Source: Geodermatophilus siccatus (lineage in GTDB: Bacteria > Actinomycetota > Actinomycetes > Mycobacteriales > Geodermatophilaceae). Taken from it: 64,000 nt of DNA. The translations under genes were made by a program, and so were the position numbers. The DNA lies in contig NZ_FNHE01000013.1 of the NCBI RefSeq assembly GCF_900103785.1, positions 62,001-126,000 on the forward strand, given 5' to 3'. The stretch's first letter is position 1, and each line of letters begins with the position of its first letter. Below are positions 42,281 through 51,749 of this stretch, in pieces. The notes beneath the pieces are model-generated. The model was not told the origin of the DNA and made no database searches. It saw only the letters and a program-made list of their open reading frames with translations.

Positions 42281-45019
42281 ATGGCGTCGGCACCCCGGTC
42301 CCCGCGGTCCGACGTGCTGACCGACCCCTGGCGCGTCGCGGCGGCCCGGCGGCTGCTCGCCGAGGCCTCACCCGGCGTCCACGACCGGCTCGCCGAGCTC
42401 GCCGCGCGGCTGACGCAGGCCCCGGCGGCGCTGGTCTGCCTGGTCACCGACGTCGAGGTGCCCGTGGGGTCCTGCGGACTGCCGGCGTCGGTCGTCAGCG
42501 GTCCGCTGCCGCTCGACGGCTCCCCCTGCGCGGTGACCGTCGGGATCGGCGTCCCCGTCGTCGTCCCGGACGCGGCGCAGGACGAGCGGCTGGCCGCGCT
42601 GCCCGCGGCGGTCGACGGGTCGCTCGTCGCTTACCTCGGCGTCCCCCTGCGCGCCCGGTCCGGGCAGGTCGTCGGGACGCTGGCGGTGTTCGACGGCGTC
42701 CGGCGGGACTGGTCGCCGGAGCAGGTCCTCTCGCTGGGGCAGCTGGCCGCCTCGGTGGTCGCCGAGCTCGAGGTGTCCGCGGCCCGGTCGGCCGCGGACG
42801 CCTCCCTGGTGCGCCTGGAGCTGGCCCTGGAGGCCGGTGCCGTGGGGACCTGGGAGGTCGACCTGCGGCGGCACACCATCGACTGGGACGAGCGCTGCGC
42901 GGCGGTCTTCGGCTACGACTCCACCGTCCGGCTGGGGATGGACCGGCTGTTCGCCGAGCACGTGCACCCCGACGACCGGGAGCGCGCGCAGCAGGAGATG
43001 CAGGCCGCCGTCGACGCCCTGGCGCAGTACGCCGTCGAGCTGCGCGTGGTGCGCACCGACGGCGGGGTGCGCTGGACGATCAGCCGCGGCCGGGTCCTGG
43101 CCGGTCCGGACGGCGCGCCGCAGCGGATCGTGGGCACGGTCGTCGACGTCACCGAGGCCCACGAGCAGGTCGACCGGGAGCTCGACGCCGTCCGCCGCGC
43201 CGCCGCGATCGCCGAGGTCGCCGCCGAGCTGGCCGGCGCCACGCAGGTCACCCAGCTCGCCGAGATCGCGCTGCGCGCCGCCGCCGTCCTGGGGGCGGAG
43301 TCGATCGGGCTGGCGGTGTTCGACCCGCGCGACGACGAGCTGTACCTGCACCTGACCCGGCGCATCGTCGACAGCGTGGCCAGCGCGGCCGACGTCCGGC
43401 TCCCCGCCGGCGGGGTGCAGACGCCGCTGGACGACGAGCTGCCCACCCAGTGGGTCGCCCGGCACGGCGAGCCGCTGTTGTTCGCCGACGCGGCTGCGGC
43501 CGAGGCGCGGTTCCCGAGGATGGCCGAGGTCAACGCGGTGCTCGGCAGCCGGGCCCTGGCCGCGCTGCCGCTGCGGGTCGAGGGCCGGCTGCTCGGCAGC
43601 TTCGTCGTCGTCTGGACGACCGAGCACGCCTTTCCGGACCGGGACGTCGAGCTGCTCGAGGGGCTCACCGCCCAGATCGCGTTGACCGCCTCCCGGCTGC
43701 GGGCCGACGCCGTGCGCGCCGACGCGGTGGCCGCGATGACCGCGGCCACCGCCCGGCTGCAGCTGCTGGCCGACGCCGGCCGGGTGCTGTCGGGGACGCT
43801 GGAGATCACCCGGCAGGTCGGCCAGCTCGCCGACGTCGTCGTCCCCACCCTGGCCGACTGGTGCTGGCTGGTGGTCACCGACGAGCAGGGCCGGCTGCAC
43901 GAGGTGGCCTCGGCGCACCGCGACCCCGGGCTGCGCGCCGAGCTGGAGCTGTACGTGCACTCGATGGTCGCGGTGATGACCGAGGAGGCGGCCGCGTCGG
44001 TGGTCACCCGCACCGGCCGCCCGCTCGTGCTGCCCCGGATCGACGCCGCGCGGATCGAGCGCGCCATACCCGAGCCGGCGACCCGCGAGCTGCTGGGCCG
44101 GCTCGGCCTGGCCTCGGGCGTCATCGTGCCGCTGGTCGCCCGCGGGCAGTCCCTCGGCGCGCTGGGCCTGTTCAACGGCGCGGAGCGGGGACCGCACACG
44201 CCCGCCGAGGTGGAGACCGCGGTCGAGGTGGGCCGCCGGGCCGGGCTGGCGCTGCACCACGCCCGGCTCTACGGCCAGCAGCGGGCGTTGGCGGGGGCGC
44301 TGCAGCACAGCATGCTCACCGACCCGCCGGAGCCGGAGCACTGCGAGATCGTCGTCCGGTACGTGCCCGCCGCGGAGGGCGCGGAGATCGGCGGCGACTG
44401 GTACGACGCGTTCCTCGAGCCGGGCGGGGCCACCGTGCTGGCCATCGGCGACGTCGCCGGCCACGACGTGCGGGCCGCCGCGGCGATGGGGCAGCTGCGC
44501 GGCCTGCTGCGTGGGATCAGCTACTCCAGCGGCGCCCCGCCGGCGCAGGTGCTGACCCAGGTCGACCGCGCCGTCCGCGGGCTGGGGCTGGACACGATGG
44601 CCACGGCGGTGGTCGCGCGCCTCGAGCGGGGGGACGACGACCTGTCCGTCGACCGGACGCTGCTGCGCTGGTCCAGCGCCGGCCACCCGCCGCCGGTGCT
44701 GCTCCGGCCCGACGGGCAGGTGGAGGTGCTCGACGGGGACCTGCCGGACCTGCTGCTCGGCGTCGACCCGTCGGTGCAGCGGCACGACCGGGTCACCGTC
44801 CTCCCCGCCGGCAGCACGGTCTTCCTGCACACCGACGGGCTGGTCGAGCGCCGCGACCGGGACCTCGACACCGGCACCGCCGCGCTGGTGTCCGTGCTGG
44901 CCGAGTACGCCGCGCTGCCGCTGGCCGACCTGTGCGACCGGGTGCTCGAGCGGCTGTTCCTGCCCGACGCCGAGGACGACGTCGCGCTGCTCGCCGTCCG
45001 GCTGACGACCCCGGCCTGA
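42281..45019 (+). CDS. GAF/PAS sensor PP2C (SpoIIE) serine phosphatase
   Basis: A 912-residue cytoplasmic sensor phosphatase. The order is GAF (about 20-165), PAS (about 178-310, with HVHPDDRERAQQEMQAAV), GAF (about 315-480), GAF (about 500-670) and SpoIIE-type PP2C (about 690-912). The phosphatase has GGDWYDAF, IGDVAGHDVRAAAAMGQLR and HTDGLVERR, with the metal-binding Asp residues in place. Such proteins usually dephosphorylate anti-anti-sigma factors and so control stress sigma factors. ATG 42281 has a GAGGGAG site. It shares its promoter region with the degenerate EAL gene. Confidence 0.9.
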   Translation: MASAPRSPRSDVLTDPWRVAAARRLLAEASPGVHDRLAELAARLTQAPAALVCLVTDVEVPVGSCGLPASVVSGPLPLDGSPCAVTVGIGVPVVVPDAAQDERLAALPAAVDGSLVAYLGVPLRARSGQVVGTLAVFDGVRRDWSPEQVLSLGQLAASVVAELEVSAARSAADASLVRLELALEAGAVGTWEVDLRRHTIDWDERCAAVFGYDSTVRLGMDRLFAEHVHPDDRERAQQEMQAAVDALAQYAVELRVVRTDGGVRWTISRGRVLAGPDGAPQRIVGTVVDVTEAHEQVDRELDAVRRAAAIAEVAAELAGATQVTQLAEIALRAAAVLGAESIGLAVFDPRDDELYLHLTRRIVDSVASAADVRLPAGGVQTPLDDELPTQWVARHGEPLLFADAAAAEARFPRMAEVNAVLGSRALAALPLRVEGRLLGSFVVVWTTEHAFPDRDVELLEGLTAQIALTASRLRADAVRADAVAAMTAATARLQLLADAGRVLSGTLEITRQVGQLADVVVPTLADWCWLVVTDEQGRLHEVASAHRDPGLRAELELYVHSMVAVMTEEAAASVVTRTGRPLVLPRIDAARIERAIPEPATRELLGRLGLASGVIVPLVARGQSLGALGLFNGAERGPHTPAEVETAVEVGRRAGLALHHARLYGQQRALAGALQHSMLTDPPEPEHCEIVVRYVPAAEGAEIGGDWYDAFLEPGGATVLAIGDVAGHDVRAAAAMGQLRGLLRGISYSSGAPPAQVLTQVDRAVRGLGLDTMATAVVARLERGDDDLSVDRTLLRWSSAGHPPPVLLRPDGQVEVLDGDLPDLLLGVDPSVQRHDRVTVLPAGSTVFLHTDGLVERRDRDLDTGTAALVSVLAEYAALPLADLCDRVLERLFLPDAEDDVALLAVRLTTPA

Positions 45020-45032
45020 CGCCGAACTCCGC

Positions 45033-45752
45033 TCAGCGGCGGTCGCGGCGGCGCCAGCGGGCCGGACGCACGGCGCGCACGCGCAGCAGCCGGTGACGCG
45101 CCCGGCCGGGCAGGTCGACGGCGACCGGGGCCTCCCAGCCGCGCCACACCGAGAGCACGCGCAGCGCGGCGACCAGCACGATGACCAGCGCGGCGACCAG
45201 GATCGGGTCGAGGCCGGCCGGGCCGGAGAGCACGGTGAGCGCGATGCCCCCGAGCAGTGCGGCGACCGCGTTGTACGGGCCGGGCTGCACGATGTCGGCG
45301 CGCTGGGCCAGCAGCACGTCGCGGATCACCGCGCCGCCGACCGCGGTGACCGTGCCGACGAAGACCACGCTGGCACTGGGCAGGGCGGCCAGCTGCGCCT
45401 TCTGCGCGCCGATGACGGTGAAGAAGCCGAGGGTGACGGCGTCGAGGACGACGAGCAGGCCGGTCAGCCGGGACAGCCAGCCGGAGAAGTAGAACGTCAC
45501 CGTCGCGGCGACGGTCACCGTGGGCAGGTAGGCGGGGTTGGTCAGGGCGACCGGCGGCAGGTCGCCGAGCAGCACGTCGCGCACCAGCCCGCCGCCGAGC
45601 CCGCCGGTGAAGGCCAGCAGCAGCACGCCGGAGACGGCGAATCCCTCGCGGGCGGCGAGCAGCCCCCCGGTCAGCGCGCCCACCACGATCGCCGCGAGGT
45701 CGACCGCCGCCGGCACCCGCAGCGTCTCGGTGGCCGCGGCCAGGATCTCCAC
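45033..45752 (-). CDS. UPF0126/TRIC-like membrane protein (YadS family)
   Basis: A 239-residue membrane protein made of two repeats of three helices, each with the glycine-rich motif: FTGGLGGGLVRDVLLGDLPP and VTAVGGAVIRDVLLAQRADIVQPG. The family is related to TRIC cation channels, and some members take up glycine. The C-terminus is a basic tail. GTG 45752 follows GACAAT by seven bases, so the mRNA is probably leaderless. Confidence 0.85.
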   Translation of the reverse strand: MEILAAATETLRVPAAVDLAAIVVGALTGGLLAAREGFAVSGVLLLAFTGGLGGGLVRDVLLGDLPPVALTNPAYLPTVTVAATVTFYFSGWLSRLTGLLVVLDAVTLGFFTVIGAQKAQLAALPSASVVFVGTVTAVGGAVIRDVLLAQRADIVQPGPYNAVAALLGGIALTVLSGPAGLDPILVAALVIVLVAALRVLSVWRGWEAPVAVDLPGRARHRLLRVRAVRPARWRRRDRR

Positions 45753-45787
45753 GGCGGGGATTGTCCTCGGGGGCCCACTTCCGCCGA

Positions 45788-45853
45788 GATCACGGGGTTC
45801 TCGTCGGTCGTTGCGGCGTGTCGGGCCGTGTCGGCGGCGACGACCCCGTGATC
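45788..45853. repeat. Family B palindromic element, copy 1 (in a divergent promoter region)
   Basis: Arms GATCACGGGG (45788-45797) and CCCCGTGATC (45844-45853), extended by TCGTCG/CGACGA with small bulges. Unlike other copies it lies between two divergent gene starts, so it cannot be acting as a terminator of an annotated gene. Confidence 0.75.
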
Positions 45854-45950
45854 GACACGGCGAGGAGGGCGTCGCCGCCGGTGACAGGAGGGCGCGGACG
45901 CCGCTAGCTTGCGGCTCCGGCTCCACCCGCCGCTCGCCGAGGAGGTCCCC

Positions 45951-47486
45951 ATGGCCGTCCGCCGTCCCGGCAAGGACGACGTCGCCGCGCTCGCCCGTTC
46001 CTACGGGATGCAGCCCAGCGACGCCGACCTCGACACCTACTCCGTGCTGGTCGCCGGCGCCTTCGACTCCTACGACGCGGTCGAGGAGCTGTACGCCGGC
46101 ATCGCCCCGCAGGCACCTGACGACCGGCCGAGCACCCGCCCGGCCGAGGGGGACGACCCGCTGGGCGCCTGGTACGTCCGGACCGAGATCCGCGGGAGCG
46201 ACCACGGCCCGCTGGTCGGCCGGACCGTGGCGGTCAAGGACAACGTGGAGGTCGCCGGCGTCCCGATGATGAACGGCTCGCACACGCTCGAGGGCTTCGT
46301 CCCCCAGCGGGACGCGACCGTGGTCAGCCGGTTGCTCGCGGCCGGCGCGACGATCACCGGGAAGGCCGTCTGCGAGGACCTCTGCTTCTCCGGCGGCAGC
46401 CACACCTCCGTCACCGGCCCGGTGCGCAACCCGTGGGACCCGTCCCGCACCACCGGGGGCAGCTCCAGCGGCAGCGCGGCGCTGGTCGCCGCCGGGGAGG
46501 TCGACCTGGCGATCGGCGGTGACCAGGGCGGCTCGATCCGGATGCCCGCGGCGTTCAGCGGCATCGTCGGCCACAAGCCCACCCACGGCCTGGTGCCCTA
46601 CACCGGGGCGTTCCCCATCGAGCTGACCCTCGACCACCTGGGCCCGATGACCCGCACCGTCGCCGACGCCGCGGCGATGCTCGACGTCCTCGCCGGCCGC
46701 GACGGCCTGGACCCCCGCCAGCCGGGCGGCCTGCAGCCCCAGCAGTACGCGGCGGCTCTGGACGGCGACGTCTCCGGGCTGCGGGTCGGGGTCGTCGCCC
46801 AGGGCTTCGGCTGGGAGGAGCTCTCCGAGGACGGTGTCGACGACACCGTCCGGGCGGCCGCCGGACGGCTGCGGGAGCTGGGCGTCGAGGTGGTGGACGT
46901 CGACCTGCCCTGGCACCGGCACGCGATCCACGTCTGGAACGTCATCGCCACGGACGGCGCGGCGACCCAGATGATCAACGGCGAGGGGTACGGGCACAAC
47001 TGGGAGGGCCTCTACGACCCCGAGCTCGTGGAGCACTACGGCCGGCAGCGACGGGAGGTGGCCGACCGCTGGTCACCCACGGTGACCCTCGTCGCGCTGG
47101 CCGGGCGCTGGTCGGCCCAACAGCTGCACGGTCGCCACTACGCGATGGCCCAGGACCTCGCCATCGAGCTGCGCGAGCGCTACGACCAGGCCCTCGGCCA
47201 CGTCGACCTGCTGGTGATGCCGACCGTGCCGATGGTCGCCCCGGAGATCCCGGCGCCGGACGACCCGCTGGAGGTCCGCGTCGCCCGGGCGCTGGAGATG
47301 ATCGTCAACTGCGCGCCGTTCGACGTCAGCGGCCACCCGGCCACCAGCGTCCCGGCCGGGCTCTCGCAGGGGCTGCCGGTGGGGATGATGCTGGTCGGCC
47401 GCCGGTTCGAGGACACCACCCCGCTGAAGGTGGCGCACGCCTTCGAGCAGCTGGTCGGCGGCTTCCCGGGCCCGCCGGCCCGCTGA
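45951..47486 (+). CDS. Amidase signature family enzyme
   Basis: A 511-residue amidase. The Ser-cisSer-Lys triad is visible: Lys96 (VAVKDN), cis-Ser171 (GGSSSGSAALVAAGEVDLAIGGDQGG) and nucleophile Ser195 (GGSIRMP). The extra N-terminal helical domain (about 75 residues) and the VPYTGAFPIELTLDHLGPMTRTVADAA segment resemble the Rhodococcus-type enantioselective amidases. These hydrolyse aromatic or aliphatic amides, often after nitrile hydratase, but none is seen here. ATG 45951 with GAGGAGG. Confidence 0.9.
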   Translation: MAVRRPGKDDVAALARSYGMQPSDADLDTYSVLVAGAFDSYDAVEELYAGIAPQAPDDRPSTRPAEGDDPLGAWYVRTEIRGSDHGPLVGRTVAVKDNVEVAGVPMMNGSHTLEGFVPQRDATVVSRLLAAGATITGKAVCEDLCFSGGSHTSVTGPVRNPWDPSRTTGGSSSGSAALVAAGEVDLAIGGDQGGSIRMPAAFSGIVGHKPTHGLVPYTGAFPIELTLDHLGPMTRTVADAAAMLDVLAGRDGLDPRQPGGLQPQQYAAALDGDVSGLRVGVVAQGFGWEELSEDGVDDTVRAAAGRLRELGVEVVDVDLPWHRHAIHVWNVIATDGAATQMINGEGYGHNWEGLYDPELVEHYGRQRREVADRWSPTVTLVALAGRWSAQQLHGRHYAMAQDLAIELRERYDQALGHVDLLVMPTVPMVAPEIPAPDDPLEVRVARALEMIVNCAPFDVSGHPATSVPAGLSQGLPVGMMLVGRRFEDTTPLKVAHAFEQLVGGFPGPPAR

Positions 47487-47508
47487 CCCGCTCGCTCCGA
47501 CCCCGCCG

Positions 47509-47576
47509 TGATCATGGGGTCGTCGTCGGCCGATGCGGCGTGTCGAGCCGTGTCGGCGGCGACGACCCCGTGATCA
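47509..47576. repeat. Family B palindromic element, copy 2
   Basis: Arms TGATCATGGGGTCGTCG (47509-47525) and CGACGACCCCGTGATCA (47560-47576), pairing throughout with one wobble. It lies between the convergent amidase and acyl-CoA dehydrogenase genes. Confidence 0.85.
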
Positions 47577-47621
47577 ACGGAGAAGGGGAGAGGGCGGGGG
47601 CAGGAGGACGAGGTCTCCCTC

Positions 47622-49634
47622 CTACTGGGCGGGCGGGACCTCCAGCGACGTCGCCGTCCCGCGGCGCAGCTCGGCGTCGTGGGCGCACATCGCCTCCTGG
47701 CGGCCGGGCTCCTCGCGCAGGATCGCCGCGCCCTTCCAGTCCTCCGGGATGGCGAAGGCGTCGACCAGCGTGACCATGTGCGGGCGCAGATCCTTGAGCA
47801 GCGCGTTCACCGTGGCGGTGAGCGCCTTGGAGCGGTTCGGGGTGAGCCGGCCGTGCTCGAGGAACCAGGCCCGGTCGGCCTCGATGGTCGTGAGCGCGTA
47901 CAGGTCGCAGACGCGCTCGAGCAGGGCCCGCGCGTCGACGTCGGTCGTCCGCTCGATGCCGGCGACGAAGGCCTCCAGCACGACGCGGTCGATGTGCGCC
48001 TGCGCCGTCCGCAGCACGTGGTCCTGGACGTCGTTGAAGACGTCGAAGGGCCGGACGTCGGGGGTCTCCGCGCCGCGCCGCAGCCGCCGGATCGCGCTCT
48101 CGAGCAGGTGCTTCTCGCGGTCCTCGAGCATCTTCAGCTGCCAGCCGCGGTCGAGCAGCGGCACCTCGTCCTCCCGGCCGGGGACGGCGTCGACGAGCCG
48201 GGCGATCAGGCCGCGGGCCGCCGTCCGCTCGAGCACGGTCTCGCGGACCATGTCGGCGATGAACCCGACCCTGCCCCAGCCGTCGAGCGAGCCGAAGGCG
48301 TCGCGGTAGCCGGTGAGCAGGCCCTTGGCGACCAGCTGCAGCAGGACGGTGTTGTCCCCCTCGAAGGTGGTGAACACGTCGGTGTCGGCCTTGAGGTGCG
48401 GCAGCCGGTTCTCCTGCAGGTAGCCCGCACCGCCGCAGGCCTCGCGGGCCGTCTGGATGGTCCGCGTGGCGTGCCAGGTCTGGGCGGCCTTGAGACCGGC
48501 GGCCCGGGACTCCAGCTCGCGCTGCGCGCCCTCGTCCACGTGCTCGGCGCCCTGGACGTCGTGCATGGTGCCGACCAGCTCCTCCTGCGCGAAGGAGTAC
48601 GCGTAGGTGGCGGCCAGCGCCGGCAGGAGCTTGCGCTGGTGCACGAGGTAGTCGTTGAGCAGGACCTCGCGGTCGGCGCCCGGCGCGGAGAACTGCCGGC
48701 GGGTCTCGCCGTAGCGGACGGCGATGTCGAGGGCGAGCTTGGTCGCCGCCGACGCGGAGCCGCCGACGCTCACCCGGCCGCGCACCAGGGTGCCCAGCAT
48801 GGTGAAGAAGCGGCGCGTCTCGTTCTCGATCGAGCTGGTGTAGGTGCCGTCGGGCGCGACCGAGCCGTAGCGGTCGAGCAGCATGTCCCGCGGCACGGTC
48901 ACGTGGTCGAAGCTCAGCCGGCCGTTGTCGACGCCGAGCAGGCCGGCCTTGGGCCCGTCGTCGCCGATGGTGACCCCCGGCATCGGGTTGCCCTGCTCGT
49001 CGCGGATCGGCACCAGCCAGGCGTGCACCCCGTGCCTCCTGCCCTGGGTCACCAGCTGGGCGAAGACGACTGCCATCCGGCCGTCCTCCGCCGCGTTGCC
49101 GATGTAGTCCTTGCGGGCGGCCTGGTGCGGGGTGTGCAGGTCGAAGGTCTGCGTCCCGGGGTCGTAGGTGCACGTCGTCCGCAGCTGCTGGACGTCGGAG
49201 CCGTGCCCGGTCTCGGTCATGGCGAAGCAGCCGGGCAGGTCGAAGCCCATGATGTCGCGCAGGTAGGCCTCGTGGTGCCGCTCGGTGCCCAGCGCCTGCA
49301 CGGCGCCGCCGAACAGGCCCCACTGGACGCCGGCCTTCACCATCAGCGACAGGTCGGTGAAGGCCAGCATCTCGATCGAGGTGACCGAGCCGCCGGCGTC
49401 GTCCTCACCCCCGTACTCCTCGGGGAAGCCGAGGGTGACCCGGCCGGACCGGGCGATCTTCGCCGCCATGCGGGTGACCCGCTCGCGGGCCTCGTGCACG
49501 GTCTCGCCGTAGACCGGCAGCAGGTCCGGGTCGTGCAGGTTCTCGCGCGCGTCGCGGCGCACGTGGCCCCAGCGGCCGTCGAGCACCTCGGTGAGCGTCT
49601 TCGCGTCCACCGCGTGCGGCAGGCTCGTCGTCAC
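47622..49634 (-). CDS. Acyl-CoA dehydrogenase/oxidase family protein
   Basis: A 670-residue flavoprotein of the long acyl-CoA oxidase-like type. Visible segments: GFPEEYGGEDDAGG, CFAMTETGHGSDVQQLRTTCTYD (substrate/FAD region), RARVSVGGSA-like helix, REACGGAGYLQENRLPHLKADTDVFTTFEGDNTVLLQ (FAD-binding and catalytic area). It catalyses the first step of acyl-CoA beta-oxidation. GTG 49634 with GAGGAGGAG is preferred; GTG 49715, overlapping the TetR stop (GTGA) with AAGGAGG before it, is a strong alternative that adds 27 residues of Arg/Ser-rich sequence. Confidence 0.85.
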   Translation of the reverse strand: MTTSLPHAVDAKTLTEVLDGRWGHVRRDARENLHDPDLLPVYGETVHEARERVTRMAAKIARSGRVTLGFPEEYGGEDDAGGSVTSIEMLAFTDLSLMVKAGVQWGLFGGAVQALGTERHHEAYLRDIMGFDLPGCFAMTETGHGSDVQQLRTTCTYDPGTQTFDLHTPHQAARKDYIGNAAEDGRMAVVFAQLVTQGRRHGVHAWLVPIRDEQGNPMPGVTIGDDGPKAGLLGVDNGRLSFDHVTVPRDMLLDRYGSVAPDGTYTSSIENETRRFFTMLGTLVRGRVSVGGSASAATKLALDIAVRYGETRRQFSAPGADREVLLNDYLVHQRKLLPALAATYAYSFAQEELVGTMHDVQGAEHVDEGAQRELESRAAGLKAAQTWHATRTIQTAREACGGAGYLQENRLPHLKADTDVFTTFEGDNTVLLQLVAKGLLTGYRDAFGSLDGWGRVGFIADMVRETVLERTAARGLIARLVDAVPGREDEVPLLDRGWQLKMLEDREKHLLESAIRRLRRGAETPDVRPFDVFNDVQDHVLRTAQAHIDRVVLEAFVAGIERTTDVDARALLERVCDLYALTTIEADRAWFLEHGRLTPNRSKALTATVNALLKDLRPHMVTLVDAFAIPEDWKGAAILREEPGRQEAMCAHDAELRRGTATSLEVPPAQ

Positions 49635-49711
49635 TCGCTCCTCCTCGCTGGCGCTCGTCGCCCGAGCGCCGACAGTCGTGCTGTGTCGTCTGCGTGCCCT
49701 CGCGAGCTCGG

Positions 49712-50359
49712 TCACGGTTGTTCCTCCTTGCGGGACACGACGCCGGAGAGCCCGGCCCAGGCGAGATCGGTCAGGTGTGCGGCGAGTTCCACCCGGGGCA
49801 TCGGACGGTCGGCCTGCAGCCACCAGTCGGCGGCCGAGCGGACGAGGCCGACCAGGCCGTGGCCCCACGGGAGCGCGGCGGCGGGGTCGCGGCCGGCCTG
49901 CTCCAGGGCCACGGCGACCAGCGCCGCCGCCTGGTTGCCCACGAGGGAGGAGAGGTTGGCGATCGGGTCCGTGTCACCAGGGGCGGCCGGGCGGTCCGGT
50001 GCCTGGACGACGAACCGGTAGAGCTCGGGATCGGCCTCGAGGAACGCCAGGTAGGTCTCGACGGCGGCGGCCACCATCTGCCGCGGCTCGCCGCTGCGCT
50101 CCATCGCCTCGCGCAGGCGCGCTGTGAGGGAGTCGGCGACCCGGGCGCAGACGGCGACGTGCAGCTCGGTGCGGTCGGCGAAGTGCCGGTAGACGACGGT
50201 CTTGCTGGTGCCGGCGGCGGTCGCGATCTCCTCCATGCCGACGCCCGCGCCGTGCCGGCCCACGGCGGCGATGGTCGCGTCGACCAGCTGCTCCCGGCGG
50301 GCGCGACGGTGCTCGTCCCACCGCGAGTCGCGCCGGTCCCGCCGCGTCCCGATCTTCAC
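49712..50359 (-). CDS. TetR family regulator
   Basis: A 215-residue repressor: REQLVDATIAAVGRHGAGVGMEEIATAAGTSKTVVYRHFADRTELHVAV is the TetR helix-turn-helix. The C-terminal domain (EADPELYRFVVQAPD...WGHGLVGLVRSAADWWLQ) resembles regulators of fatty-acid genes. GTG 50359. It lies between the acyl-CoA dehydrogenase (downstream, same strand) and the divergent thiolase operon, and likely represses both in response to an acyl-CoA. Confidence 0.88.
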   Translation of the reverse strand: MKIGTRRDRRDSRWDEHRRARREQLVDATIAAVGRHGAGVGMEEIATAAGTSKTVVYRHFADRTELHVAVCARVADSLTARLREAMERSGEPRQMVAAAVETYLAFLEADPELYRFVVQAPDRPAAPGDTDPIANLSSLVGNQAAALVAVALEQAGRDPAAALPWGHGLVGLVRSAADWWLQADRPMPRVELAAHLTDLAWAGLSGVVSRKEEQP

Positions 50360-50368
50360 GACACCAAC

Positions 50369-50393
50369 GGTACCTGATACTCTGGGTACCAGA
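50369..50393. promoter_or_regulatory. TetR operator and promoter of the thiolase operon
   Basis: Palindrome TCTGG-GTA-CCAGA (50381-50393), with GGTACC occurring at 50369-50374 and again at 50385-50390. A -10 candidate GATACT (50376-50381) lies within it. The site is 10 bp from the TetR start. Confidence 0.55.
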
Positions 50394-50452
50394 CATCTGT
50401 CGGGACGGCGCCGTGTCGTCCCTGCCCCCATCCAGTGATCCGGAGGGCCCCG

Positions 50453-51739
50453 ATGGCTCCGCAGACCCGGAAGGCCGCGATCGTCGGCGGCAACCGCATC
50501 CCCTTCGCCCGCGCGAACTCCGCGTACGCGCAGGCGTCCAACCAGGACATGCTCACCGCGACGCTGGACGGGCTGGTCGCCCGCTTCGGGCTGCAGGGTC
50601 GGCAGCTGGGCGAGGTCGTCGCCGGGGCGGTCCTCAAGCACTCCCGTGACTTCAACCTGACCCGCGAGGCGGTGCTCGGCTCGCGGCTCTCGGCCGCCAC
50701 CCCCGCCTACGACGTGCAGCAGGCCTGCGGCACCGGGCTCGAGGCCGCGATCCTCGTCGCCAACAAGATCGCGCTGGGGCAGATCGAGTCCGGCATCGCC
50801 GGCGGCGTCGACACCACGTCCGACGCCCCCTTGGCCATCCACGACGAGATGCGCCGCGTCCTGATCGCGCTCAGCAGCGCCAGGACGCTCCGGCAGCGGC
50901 TCGAGGCCCTCGCCGGCGTGCGACCCGGGATGTTCGTGCCCGAGGCCCCGCGCAACGCCGAGCCGCGCACCGGCCTGTCGATGGGGGAGCACCAGGCGAT
51001 CACCGCCAGGCAGTGGGGGATCAGCCGCGAGGACCAGGACGAGCTGGCCGTCCGCTCGCACCGGAACCTCGCCGCCGCCTACGACCGCGGCTTCTTCGAC
51101 GACCTGGTCACCCCCTACCTGGGCCTGGCCCGTGACGAGAACCTGCGGCCGGACACCTCGGTGGAGAAGCTCGCGGAGCTCGAGCCGGTCTTCGGCACGG
51201 GCGACCCCGACGCCACCATGACCGCGGGCAACTCGACGCCGCTGTCCGACGGCGCCTCCGCGGTCCTGCTGGCCTCCGACGAGTGGGCCGCGTCCCGCGG
51301 GCTCCCCGTGCTCGCCCACCTGGTCGACGCCCAGACCGCCGCCGTCGACCACGTGCACGGCGGCGAGGGCCTGCTGATGGCCCCGGCGTACGCCGTCCCG
51401 GTGCTGCTGGCCCGCAACGGCCTGACGCTGCAGGACTTCGACTACTACGAGGTCCACGAGGCGTTCGCCTCGACGGTGCTCGCCACGCTGGCGGCCTGGG
51501 AGGACCCGGCGTTCTGCAAGGAGCGGCTCGGCCTGGACGCCCCGCTGGGCGCCATCGACCGGTCGAGGCTCAACGTCAACGGCTCGTCGCTGGCGGCCGG
51601 CCACCCGTTCGCCGCGACCGGCGGGCGGATCGTCGCCTCGCTGGCCAAGCAGCTGCACGAGGCGGGTCCCGGAAAGCGCGGCCTGATCTCCGTCTGCGCG
51701 GCCGGCGGCCAGGGCGTCGTCGCCGTCCTCGAGTCCTGA
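50453..51739 (+). CDS. Acetyl-CoA acyltransferase (thiolase), FadA2-like
   Basis: A 428-residue thiolase for the last step of beta-oxidation. The nucleophile Cys92 is in VQQACGTGLEAA, the base in YYEVHEAFAS, and the GHPFAATGGRI and SVCAAGGQG motifs complete the site. Genes for FabG4 and HtdX follow at once, as at the mycobacterial fadA2-fabG4-htdX locus. ATG 50453, GGAGGGCC upstream. Confidence 0.92.
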   Translation: MAPQTRKAAIVGGNRIPFARANSAYAQASNQDMLTATLDGLVARFGLQGRQLGEVVAGAVLKHSRDFNLTREAVLGSRLSAATPAYDVQQACGTGLEAAILVANKIALGQIESGIAGGVDTTSDAPLAIHDEMRRVLIALSSARTLRQRLEALAGVRPGMFVPEAPRNAEPRTGLSMGEHQAITARQWGISREDQDELAVRSHRNLAAAYDRGFFDDLVTPYLGLARDENLRPDTSVEKLAELEPVFGTGDPDATMTAGNSTPLSDGASAVLLASDEWAASRGLPVLAHLVDAQTAAVDHVHGGEGLLMAPAYAVPVLLARNGLTLQDFDYYEVHEAFASTVLATLAAWEDPAFCKERLGLDAPLGAIDRSRLNVNGSSLAAGHPFAATGGRIVASLAKQLHEAGPGKRGLISVCAAGGQGVVAVLES

Positions 51740-51749
51740 AGGAGTACCC

